From positions 458,354,192-458,418,191 of the forward strand of contig OY856186.1 in assembly GCA_963693315.1 (NCBI GenBank): a stretch of 64,000 bases of DNA, read 5' to 3'. A program made the translations under genes and the position numbers. Origin of the DNA: Diogma glabrata. Its lineage: Eukaryota; Arthropoda; Insecta; Diptera; Cylindrotomidae. Position 1 is the stretch's first letter. Each line of letters opens with the position of its first letter. Under the pieces are notes generated by a model. The model was not told the origin of the DNA, did not search any database, and worked only from the letters and a program-made list of their open reading frames with translations. Of this stretch, positions 36,331-49,008 are shown one piece after another.

Positions 36331-37628
36331 AAAAGTGAACATATGTGATTATTTATTTATTATAACCTTATTTGTATATTTTTATTTGTATATTTTATAT
36401 ATTTATTTTTGGCCTCTAGATTCAGTAAACTAAAACAAAGGATTTTCTATACGTTATAAATATTATTCGTCCGTTTATTATTCGTTCGTTATAAATATTA
36501 TTATTCGCCTTTCTTAATCGTTTTTGTTTTCATCATAATTTTACTTTTATAATTTTCTTTTACTTTTATTTTCTTCACTTTGCATTAATAATTCATGAAT
36601 ATCTTATATTAGCATATCGTATCACTGTTATATTATTAAAAACTTCTATTACCGTTAATTTTCAACTAACTGTATAGTTTATTTTGAACTAATCGCAAAC
36701 GCAACCCTTTTTATGCTAGTGAAAACAATAGCAATTACACTCTACAATATTTTAGAATAGAATTTTAAATTAAATCGCAAAAAACATAATAACACAATCT
36801 TCAAAACTTCGCTACTAGGTGTGAAATCTATTCTTTTTAGTTTTTTTATCTACTCTACCATAGACTGCGTAGTGTTTATTTTATTTTCCTATTAGATAAA
36901 ATTATTTAATTTCTTGTCGCATGTTATTCTGTTTTTGTTATCTTCAGAAATTTATTTAGGTGTTATTCCGTTATATTGCTTTGTGAAACCACTTTCTAGA
37001 AAGAAAATTATCAACTAATTTTTTTACATCACACTCCACAATCATTACAATACATTTAGAAAATGTGAAATATTTGTTATAGTAAATTTTTATTTACTTG
37101 GTGATGCTGTGCTATTGCTTGCTGAAGGAAATGAGCCTCTATATACCTATCTCTATTTGTGAACTTTAATCATTGACGAAGGGGGTACGTCCCATGAATG
37201 AGGAGTATTCCCTAACCTGGATTATTATGGATTAATCCAGTTTTAATTATGTTTTTAAAAATTTTAAAAAAATGTTTAGCTTTCTATTTTGTTTCTACAT
37301 ATTCTTATGAAATATTGGCTTATATCCTATTTTATAATATACATAATAAGATTTATCGTCTAAATATCCAACAATTGAAAATCCACCAAAAAAATGTCGA
37401 TTAAATTATAACAAGCGTCCAACACTTGATAATACTTGGGACCTAGATCTTAAAAGCTGTTTATGTGTTGCTGTGACAGTGACACATATTCTAATTGCTA
37501 TTACACAATACTTCGTATTAAAACAAGTAAAACATTTTTTTTAATAGATTATCTTACAATATAATTAAATTTGAGGCCGCCATTTACCTTATCTACACCC
37601 GTCGCTGAAAGACCTTGATCCGGCACTG
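36331..37628. other. Right interior of hAT-2
   Basis: AT-rich and without intact frames. About 37420-37500 is an inverted, diverged relative of 14085-14170 (gggacctagatct, gtgtgttgctgtgaca-type words). The last 60 bp (gaggccgcc to ccggcactg) form the right end of hAT-2. Confidence 0.5.
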
Positions 37629-39986
37629 GACATATACTATATAAATAGAGATCTAAACCTTCATATAAGGTTCAAATTATTTTATCAAATGCGATCAGTC
37701 ATAAAAATAACTGTTAAAAATGCATAATAACAACTTCTACCTTATTGTAATGACATTAAATTACCATAACAACATCTAAAGCAAAAGTAATAAAGTATAT
37801 ATTTTCCAACGCTAACCAAATATTTACTCTTCACAAATCAATAACCAATGCGAATGCTAAATATGTTTATCTTCTTAAATATCTCAATATCTTAAAATAT
37901 CTTCGATTTCGCGAACATTAATATGTAAATAGTTTTCAGTCTCGTCGTCTGCCAATACAATTATCACATTTTGAAAAATTTGTATTTACTACAGCAAGAA
38001 ATTCTTCAACCGTTATAAACAAAGAAGGCAAAAAATCTCTAGAACTACAAATTTTATAAGAAAAAACAACATGTATTTATAATATTATTAGCAAAACATC
38101 ACAACTATAATACGTCGAGTAAATCACTCGTCCTTGATAGGAATTTGAATATAAATTTAACAAATAACCCATAATAAACGTTAAACTAAACAAAATATGT
38201 AGACTAATTAGTTAAAACTGTTTAAAGTTATTTTAAAATTACAGTCAGGAAAGAAGCACTGTTTTATCTAAATTTAAGATTTTTGAAAAAGTGATACATT
38301 TTAGAATTGCTCATTTCAAAGACTAGTTCTACCACTATATTCAATATTACCAACTAAATCGAAACCACGCCATCATCATATATGATACAATCATCATCAT
38401 CATCTCTTTAACCAAACATAAAAAAACGTCTAGCAAAATATAATATCCTCCCCAGCAAAATTCTATACATCTCTTTCCTTCCTTAACTCTTCTGTGTTAT
38501 TATTCTGTTATTTTATTCTATTAGAAATAATATTAAATCAAATAACAAAACTTGATACCAACAAAAATCCTATTTATTCCTTTTTTTATTATTATAATTT
38601 TTTAGTCAACAATCGCGCGCACGTTGTTCTCTTAAAAAAAATATATATAATAAAATACATAAAATCTCAACTCCATATAGTTAAAAAAAAATATAATATT
38701 ATACAAACAATTGTAGGTGTTGTTTTTATTAGAAGAAAAAAAACAAATTTTCATATTTTGATTTTGTTGTTTTAAGTTTGTAATTTAATATTTATTTTCT
38801 CTACTGCTGACAAACAGAATGTAGTGTGTTCAATAAAGTTTATATATGTATTTAGAGATATATAATACATATGTAGATGTCAAGTTCTAGACTTACACTT
38901 TTTTTTAACTTCGAAGTGAAAAAGCGATTTTAAAAGCTAACTAACAAATGTGCTTTTTTTTAAATGATTAAAAAATTGAAAGCAAAGAAAAATTAAGATT
39001 TTAGAAGTTGTTAAAAGTTTTAATTTTTATTCTGTTGGATGTAATTTTCTTTGTTAAATTTTTAAATAATAACGTATTTGGTTAGATTTAAATAAAATAA
39101 AATTATAAATTTAAAAACAAACAAAAAAAGTTAATAGTTTAAAAATTGTTTAGAGTTAAAAAAAAAATAAAATAAATAAAAAGGTTTTTGTGGGTGTAGT
39201 GATTTATGGTTATGATTAATAAAACAAATTAGATATTTTTGAGAAAAAAAATTTAAATTTGTGGTTATTTAATTTTGTTTTGAATATTTAAATGTTAAGT
39301 GGTGTGGTATCGAAAAATTTAGAAAATATCATGAAAAATTAGTTTTGAAATTTTTGTTTGCTCAGTTAGTGTGTTTTGTAGAGATTATACATCTTAAAAA
39401 TAAATATAGTGGAGATTTGCATTCTCTCGGGCAAACTAAGCCGATGGATAGTTTTCTAAGGAACAATTATAATAATTATGCCTAGGTGGGGTGAATGAAA
39501 GTTTCTTAAATAAATTTAATAATTAAAGAATTTTTTAAAAAATGTAATTCATGGTTGGTGTAGTTTCATTTATTCATTTATTTATTTTTATTTTTCATCG
39601 TTCTAAATTCAGATATGTCAAATATTGTATAAGAGATGCCAAATCCCTTTCAATTTGATTTCCTGAAACAACAGGCAGCTAATAGAATATAATTGTATTA
39701 AATTAGGTATATTATATCTACTAATTTGGATTATACATCATAGATGGCTTATTCTCTGGATGTATAGTCGAACATTAATTTCATATAATATATTTTTTTT
39801 TATTCAAAGTTAGGCATGTTTAATGTTAACCATAATAAATTATAGATTAACGTTTTTGAATACCCGAAGATACCATGCTAACTGGGGAAATAGGGCTCAA
39901 GAGTATTTATTAATTTTCTTTGATTTTTTTTTTAATTTTCTTTCTATTAATTTTCATATTTATTAATTTTCTCTTTTTTTTCTATA
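37629..39986. other. Intergenic, AT-rich, nothing recognised
   Basis: No gene, RNA or repeat was identified. Runs of A or T and short low-complexity stretches are common. A 93-codon frame at 38494 is of AT-driven composition and has no motif. Confidence 0.5.
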
Positions 39987-39988
39987 TA

Positions 39989-40685
39989 TGAACCGTTTTT
40001 TTTTTAAGTGGTAAAAGTCCATGTTTTCATATATTGAGATATTTAAAGATTTGCGTTTGCATTAATATAAAAATATAGGCAAATGTAACTAAAATTTTGT
40101 GATATTTTTTACACTTTAAACAAACCTATTTAATTTTATTATGTAATAATAGTTATTTAGAATTAAAAAGAAAATAATTGATTTTTTCGCTCCAAATGGA
40201 CTTATACCACTTTCAATAATAACATATTCTAAAAAATAAGAACAAGAGGAAGTATAAGTCCCATACGTTTCAGACCGACACATTTTAGATTTGGCTGAAA
40301 TTTTTTTTATGGGTTTTATATCGAAAAAAAAGATATTGGTGTTCGAGGATTTTTTTTTTTGGACAATATAGCGATTCTAAATTTCGAGACTTTCGTGATG
40401 AGTTATTTTCAAAAATTCATAACTTCGGTTCTATTAAAGTTAAAAGATGCTAGTTAAAAAAAAAAATAAAATCAACAAAAGTTATTCAGAAATTTCTATT
40501 GATATAAACAAATAAAATGTTGAAATAGATCTTTAGCCATTGCTCTACCCACGCTCCACCCCAAATCGGACTCTATTGAAGGTATGAATATATATAAAAA
40601 GAGGCCATCATTATCTTTCTAAAACTACCATTAACTCAATTTTTTCCAAAAGTGGACTTATACCACTTTCAAAAAAAACGGTTCA
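39989..40685. mobile_element. Tc1/mariner-like MITE with TA target duplication
   Basis: The left end is TGAACCGTTTTTTTTTTAAG, and the right end is the complement of TGAACCGTTTTTTTTGAAAG. The similarity goes on through tggta(t/a)aagtcca for about 35 bp. TA flanks both sides (39987-39988 and 40686-40687). The 697-bp interior is non-coding and has a further copy of the subterminal word ggacttataccactttca near 40198. Confidence 0.8.
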
Positions 40686-40687
40686 TA

Positions 40688-41938
40688 TCGTATATAAATG
40701 ATTGTCGATGCAGGCCATCATTAAAATAGTTGTGCAACATATTTAAATATAATGATAACCAACATAAAAATACTCAAAATTTTGAATATTTTAAAAATAT
40801 TAGTAGATATGTTTAATGGAAACCAATGGCGTCTGAAGAAAGGACTTAAGATTGTGGATTAAAAATTGGAACTTTTTTTGTAAATTTTTTGAGTCTAATG
40901 TGAAATCCCAATTTTCTGCACAGATTTACGGCAAATGTCATTCAAGTGGTTATCAAATTTCAATTTTTTAACTATTTTCATTCCATTCAAGAATGTCTAT
41001 ATGGTTCACAGTATGAAAAGCAATGCATATTTGACATCATAATTTAATTTGAACATTCTGTAAGATTTCACTATATATAGTTTATATATAGGGGAAATTT
41101 TTATGGCTCGGCCATATCTGATGAACACCAAAATTAATCGTTAATGTATTGCATTTTGAACTCATATATTGCCACTGAGCTCATCTTGTCAATCTATATT
41201 TTTACCGTTTCTCTGATTCTCTGACAATCTTATATTCAAAGTAGAACTTCCAATACCGGTTACGGTATCACCGTTAACACCAGTGTTGCCACGAACATCT
41301 CAAGTCGGCATTACCGGTATTAAGGCCCAGAATTATAGAAAAAATCAATATTTGCCAACAGAATTTATTCGTCACATTCAATAAAATCCATAATAAATTT
41401 CAGTTCGGTTCAACATAACACAAGGTCAGAACGACACACGTAGATCGAAGTAGGTGCGTATGATGAAGCTAAGCATTTCTCTTGTTTTAGAATTGCTCAG
41501 GTCGGTGAGATTAATGTGTTCGTTCAGAATAGATGGAACTTGAATTGTACAACTTATTCTTTAGAAAAGGTTGCTATTGATTTATTTTTTATTTATTAAA
41601 GTGTTTTTTAATGTCCAATTTTATAAAAAATAGTTTCAACACTATTTCTCATAAAATTGTTATCATTTTTTTTATTGAATATAATAATTAATTTTAATTA
41701 ACTTATTTTTACTAATTTAGTTAAGACTGACCAAATCAAATATTTTGTTTGCATAAAATATTTTAATTTTTAACCAATTTTCAACCACAAATGCTCTAAT
41801 TGTATTATTTTCTGGAATATCCGTACTACCGGTAACGTTAGAAACTAAGATCGAAATTAACGGTACCTGACAAAATCGGTAATTTTAGAAATCCTAATTC
41901 GAAGGTACGACGTTTGTAATAGTCAATTTATTAGCCAC
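40688..41938. other. Intergenic, nothing recognised
   Basis: AT-rich sequence with short ggtattaccgg-like words near 41255-41330 and 41825-41880. No coding region. Confidence 0.45.
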
Positions 41939-41940
41939 AA

Positions 41941-42753
41941 CCCAAGTAGGTTTTGCCAGACATTGACATACGGCCAAGCACTGGTCCATTAATGGTTAAC
42001 AGTACTTGGCTATTGTTGCTGGGCCAATACTAGAACCAATCATCGGCCGATCTATGGTTTACAGAAATAACCATTATATTGTTACCTTTGAATGGCCAAG
42101 AACTGGCCCATGAATGGTAAATATTACTTGGCTATTGTTATTGGGCCAGTACTGTAGCCATGAATTTGCCGATCTATGTCATTTTTTTAAAATTTCACTA
42201 GAGTATTATCCCTTTTAGAAATACATAGTTTGAAAAATTTCACATATAGTTTAGTTATCGCCTTGTCGGTTGAAAGACTATGGTAATAAAGAAAAGGTTG
42301 GTATATGTTTTAATTTATTTTCATTTCTATTTTATTTTAATTATTTTGTAAATAATTTATTTAAATTTATGTATAAAAAATATTATTTTATATTTTTTTT
42401 AAAGGTGGAGTACTGGCGGAGTTAGGGCGGTGTTTGCCATTACTCAGCCATTCTTGCAACTGAACCAGTTGTATGGGGAGTTTTGAATTTTTTCCGTCAT
42501 TTTTATTTTATTTTAAATTAGTTTGTATTTAATTTATTTAAATTTACATATGATAATAATGTATATTTTTTTTAACGGCCCAGTCATGGTTGCCAGTATT
42601 TGGCCCAAGAATGGCAACCATTTATTGTCCGAAGTTATCATCCAGTAAAATTATGTTAATGGCCTAGTCGTGGTTGCCAGTACTCGCCCATTGCTGCATT
42701 ACTGGCTGCCAGTAATGGACCATTACTGGACCAGTTGTACAACCTTGTATGGG
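41941..42753 (+). mobile_element. R4 element, full copy with AA target duplication
   Basis: It begins CCCAAGTAGGTTTTGCCAG and ends TTGTACAACCTTGTATGGG, 813 bp, flanked by AA on both sides (41939-41940 and 42754-42755). It is close in sequence to the copy at 31173 over its full length. Non-coding. Confidence 0.85.
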
Positions 42754-42755
42754 AA

Positions 42756-43489
42756 CTCTCCATTCATCTAATATTGTACCGTTGATTTAAATTGCACACG
42801 AAGCTAACGATTCGTTCAATTGAATTTTGTTGTTCGACAGGGAATGAAGTTTATCGGCTAGTGAATGAGAAACATTCACTTGTTTTTACGATGAATTTTA
42901 GAACCTTTGTATAGGCAAAACATGTATTAATCTTGTGTACTGTCTATTATTGTTTTTATTTTTCTTATTGTCATATAAGTTAAATTAAGATAAGGTTACT
43001 TGTCCACCTTATCAGTGTTCTATTATGAAATATTTGAATTACTTTTGAAAAAAAAATTTACAACGTTTGAAAAAACAATTACCGTACTACAGGTTTCTTA
43101 TTTCATAATTCTAAAAACTAATTGGTCCTAGTATACTAAACATGTTTTGTTGACATAAATTAATAAAATTAGAACAAAAACATAAATCTGTGATACAAAT
43201 AAATTAACACAAAAAATTTTAAAATAATTATCTATAACATGTAAAACATCAATTTACACTAAGACGATCGACATGGCGCTATTATTGTTAATTATTAATT
43301 TTATATTGCCCATTATTTTTACAAAAATTATATTAATTTATGAATATTATTAATCTAATATTAACCTAATTTTTATTGTTGCTCAAAAAATATACTGTTA
43401 TTATGGGATCTGGGAATATCCGACGAAGTTCAATCTAGTTTTATTCGATTTCACTTATCGTTACTAACAATATAGCCTATAATACGGAG
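42756..43489. other. Intergenic, nothing recognised
   Basis: AT-rich, with no reading frame, motif or repeat that I could place. Confidence 0.5.
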
Positions 43490-44870
43490 ATTGTGCAAAG
43501 GGAAATTTTTAGCAGCAATTTCCTAAGGACGGTGATAATTCGAAATAATTATTTGCGAAAACTTTGAAAGAGGCCGAGGGCTATGCCACTTGCTTGAGGA
43601 ATTTTTAAAAAATGTTGAGAATTTATCACCCGTCGAGGGGAATCCGTTTAGAATATTTTTTGCCATTTTAAATCTCTTTACATTTTATGTTTTATACGTG
43701 ACTTGTTATTTATTCTGGCCTATTATAAATCCATCGAGGCGTCAAACAAAATTAATATTATCAAAATTGAACAAATTGAAACAACATGAACAAACAAAGA
43801 GAAAAATATTATAAATGGCAGATACAATATCTTGACTATGAAAATTATTTTGTAGGAAAAAATTGGATTAGTCAAGGTATATTATTTTTAGACTTTTATT
43901 AATTTATAATTCTATTAATTCATGTTTCTTTAAAAAAATATTCGTTTCTTTAAATAAATATATATATATATATATATTTTAATTATATTATTAAATAATA
44001 TACTAATAACAAATAGTTATACGTGTGGCCTACTGGGATATTAAAAATTATCGGTTGTAATACCACGAGTCATTGAAATTTTTTCGAAAATTTTTTGATT
44101 TTACGAATTAAATTATTTAGCAACATTGCGAATCAAAGCGCACAATAAACCACGAGTCCGAAGGACGAGTGGTTTAAGTAGTGGTTTGATTGAGCAGTGT
44201 TGCTTAAAAATAATTTAATGAGTAAAATTGAAAAATTTTAGACAAAAATTTCAATGAAGAGTGGTATTTAATGAGATAATTTTTTTTTAGTTATAATTTT
44301 GCTTAAAAGATAATTATTAGTTTCTAAATGAAATTTTTTTTACAAATTATTCAATAATACAAAATTATGTAAAAATGCAATTTGCAAATAACAAAAATGT
44401 CCGTTTTCATTCATAAATGTTTGTTTATTTGTCAAAAATAAATTACAAATTTATAGCATTTATGCGCCTACTAAGATGAAATTATCTCTCATTTTGTTAG
44501 AAGAAAAAATGACAACAAAGAATTTTCATAACGACAAAGCAAAATTATCGACGACAAGAAGAATTGCCGACAGTTAATACAAAGCCTACTGTTTAAATAT
44601 CATAGTTTGTATGAATGGAAAATAAAATTACTGACAGCAAAAAAAAATTATCAGCATAATTTTGAAAAAGAAAATTTCTAAACGAATTCCCCTCGTTCGT
44701 TGATAAATTCTCATAATTTTTTAAAAAGTTCCTCAAGCAAGTGATATTGATAATAGCCCTCGGGCTACGGCCTCGTGCTTTTATCAATATACTTGCTTTC
44801 TAAATTTTTAGCATCAAATTATTTCGAATTATCACCGCCCTTGAGAAATTACAACTGACAAAACACTTTT
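43490..44870. mobile_element. Inverted-repeat element of about 1.4 kb
   Basis: The left arm (ggacggtgataattcgaaat, then cttgcttgaggaattttt and gagaatttatca) recurs inverted at about 44687-44860. Arms are about 150-190 bp with indels. A 74-codon frame at 43590 reads arm sequence and is probably not a gene. A solo arm fragment lies at 20419-20560, which shows that the family is dispersed. The centre holds a smaller palindrome (44060-44270). Confidence 0.6.
44060..44270. repeat. Central palindrome with a tight GC hairpin
   Basis: accacgagtcattgaaattt at the left is mirrored by aaatttcaatgaagagtggt at the right. The middle is a perfect hairpin, accacgagtcc-gaa-ggacgagtggt, apart from small bulges. 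The structure could fold into one long stem in RNA. Confidence 0.65.
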
Positions 44871-45018
44871 ATATTTTTAGATGATTATTTTAATTTTAAT
44901 TCTCAAACATGTTTTTTCAAAAAGTATTTTATTTTTTTTGTTTCTTTTTTTTATATTTTAAAGTTCTATTATTTATTCAAAACATACTAAAATTATAGCC
45001 ATACGTTATTTTATTTAG

Positions 45019-45516
45019 TAAATTATTTGTGATATAACATAGCCCCGATGGAAAATCTCCCATCAAGAATAATATAAGAACTGAATCTAAAAAATTATGG
45101 TGCAAATTATGAAACTTTTTGCAATCGATACAATTTTCGACCGATCTAGATTCGAACCAATGAGAAAATTTTAAACTTTAAAAAAGTTTATCATTCAAAG
45201 TTTATCCTGAATCTATTAAATATATGTTTATGTAAATTTTTTGTTTTTTTATACTTCGCTAGAGTTGTAACCTAATTTTTTGTTTATATTTAGCGTTGAC
45301 ATTTTTTGGTAGTTTATCTAGTCGGCTAGCCCTGATGAGAATGATCAACTTTTTTAAAGTTCAAAATTTTCTCATTGGTTCGAAACTAGATCGGTCGAAA
45401 ATTGTATGGATTGCAAAAAGTTTCATAATTTGCACCATAATTTTTTAGATTCAGTTCTTATATTATTCTTGATGGGAGATTTTCCATCGGGGTGATGTTA
45501 TATCACAAATAATTTA
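45019..45516. mobile_element. Foldback MITE with about 170-bp arms
   Basis: From taaattatttgtgatataac, the left arm (gatggaaaatctcccatcaa, then ttatggtgcaaattatgaaa) is repeated inverted to 45516 with few differences. The loop is about 140 bp (45200-45335). No coding content and no clear target duplication. Confidence 0.85.
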
Positions 45517-45654
45517 CTGAATTAATTGTTGATTATGTGTCAATAGACACAAGTGAAGACTTCTCATCTTCTTCTCGCCGATACGAGTTTGTTATTCAAT
45601 ACTAGTATGTCTAGAGTATAACAAAACAGTGATCACTAGAGAAATTAATTGACT

Positions 45655-45900
45655 AAACCTGAATCTATTAAATATATGTTTATGTACATTTTTTGTTTTT
45701 TTATACTTCGCTAGAGTTGTAACCTAATGTTTGGTTTATATTTAGCGTTGACATTTTTTGGTAATTTATCTAGTCGGCTAGCCCTGATGGGAATGATAAA
45801 CTTTTTTAAAGTTTAAAATTTGTCATTGGTTCGAAAGTTGTATGGATTGCAAAAAGCAGAATTTACACCATAATGTTTTAGATTCAGTTCTTATATACGT
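45655..45900 (+). repeat. Partial second copy of the foldback MITE
   Basis: The loop and part of the right arm of 45205-45480 (cctgaatctattaaatatat, then tagtcggctagccctgat) are repeated in direct orientation, about 450 bp downstream. The left arm is missing. Confidence 0.8.
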
Positions 45901-48306
<2,406 letters not shown>

Positions 48307-48612
48307 AATAAACTTCGTCCAGAATGGGTTAATTTTATTTACTCATTCATTAATTAAAAGTTAACTCCTTTTTCAATATTTTACTTGTATTGCAAATTGT
48401 ATTGCATAAATTAATGTAAATTAAATTTGTTATACAAATGTTTACATTAATGAATTAAAAGGAGTTACCTAATACATTTTGCATAAATTAAATTTGAGTT
48501 CGCTAATACAAATGCAAGTATGAATGAAAACAGGTGTGGCCTATTTCAGATGTACGGACTACGTAGTATTGATTTCTAGTGGATTATAGAAGTTTCGATT
48601 TATTTATTTTTC

Positions 48613-48650
48613 GATATAAATAAGCAAACAAAAATATCAGATGGTCAGTT
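48613..48650 (+). promoter_or_regulatory. LTR core promoter: TATA-like box and initiator
   Basis: gatataaata at 48613-48622 lies about 30 bases before TCAGTT at 48645-48650. TCAGTT fits the insect initiator consensus TCAKTY. Transcription of the element probably starts here. The same words are in the 3' LTR. Confidence 0.6.
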
Positions 48651-48888
48651 TTAATTTTGCAATTAAAAGTGTTTATAAATATTCGCAAGTATAAGGAATA
48701 ATCGGTGGTACTTGAGCCTGGGTATTAATAGTGAAAGAATTTGAACCTAGTGGAATAGTAAATACAGATTTTACGATTCCGACTCTCATTGATTCAAATT
48801 GTGGAAAGCGGTGAAATTTATGGTACATAAATTGGAGACCATAGAATTTATTGTAATTAAAATCGGAAGTTGCTGTATTTGGTTGATA

Positions 48889-48894
48889 AATAAA
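48889..48894 (+). terminator. LTR polyadenylation signal AATAAA
   Basis: AATAAA lies 85 bases before the LTR end. In the 3' LTR the equivalent (52722-52727) would end the transcript. Confidence 0.5.
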
Positions 48895-48980
48895 GTTTGA
48901 GATTCTGTTAACCAAAGATCTGTCTTTTTACTGTCGTGTTTGTTCAATAATCTAAAAGAACCAACGAAGAGTCGTTACAG

Positions 48981-48998
48981 TGGTGTCAGAAGTGGGAT
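48981..48998 (+). promoter_or_regulatory. Primer-binding site, tRNA-Leu type
   Basis: One base after the LTR the sequence reads TGGTGTCAGAAGTGGGAT. This is complementary to the 3' end, with CCA, of a leucine tRNA (CAA-type) as I know it from animals. Leucine-tRNA priming is known for several fly Ty3/Gypsy lineages. Confidence 0.75.
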
Positions 48999-49008
48999 TA
49001 TTGAAACA

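Larger units (their letters stand above)
29459..37628 (+). mobile_element. Second hAT transposon (hAT-2), decayed and invaded
   Basis: The left end is CAGGGCCGGATAAACC and the right end, read on the minus strand, is CAGTGCCGGATCAAGG. The flanks are gacgtata (29451-29458) and gacatata (37629-37636), an 8-bp target duplication with one change. Two parts of a hAT transposase lie inside in the plus direction (31979-32325 and 36105-36330), which supports a single 8.2-kb element. It has been invaded by R4 (31173), a MITE (32570), and copies of repeats R1, R3 and R2. GC-rich subterminal sequence (gcggccgcaccaggcgcc) follows the left end. Confidence 0.7.

Noticed and set aside
43590..43814. 74-codon frame with a hydrophobic stretch
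   Set aside because: It begins inside the inverted-repeat arm, and the opposite arm gives a similar chance frame at 44593.
44160..44190. gagtccgaaggacga resembling stem II of a hammerhead ribozyme
   Set aside because: Neither the CUGAUGA box nor the GAAA box is present. It is simply the tip of a palindrome.
48673..48915. 80-codon minus-strand frame inside each LTR (also 52506-52748)
   Set aside because: It is identical because the LTRs are identical. It has no motif and lies across the promoter.
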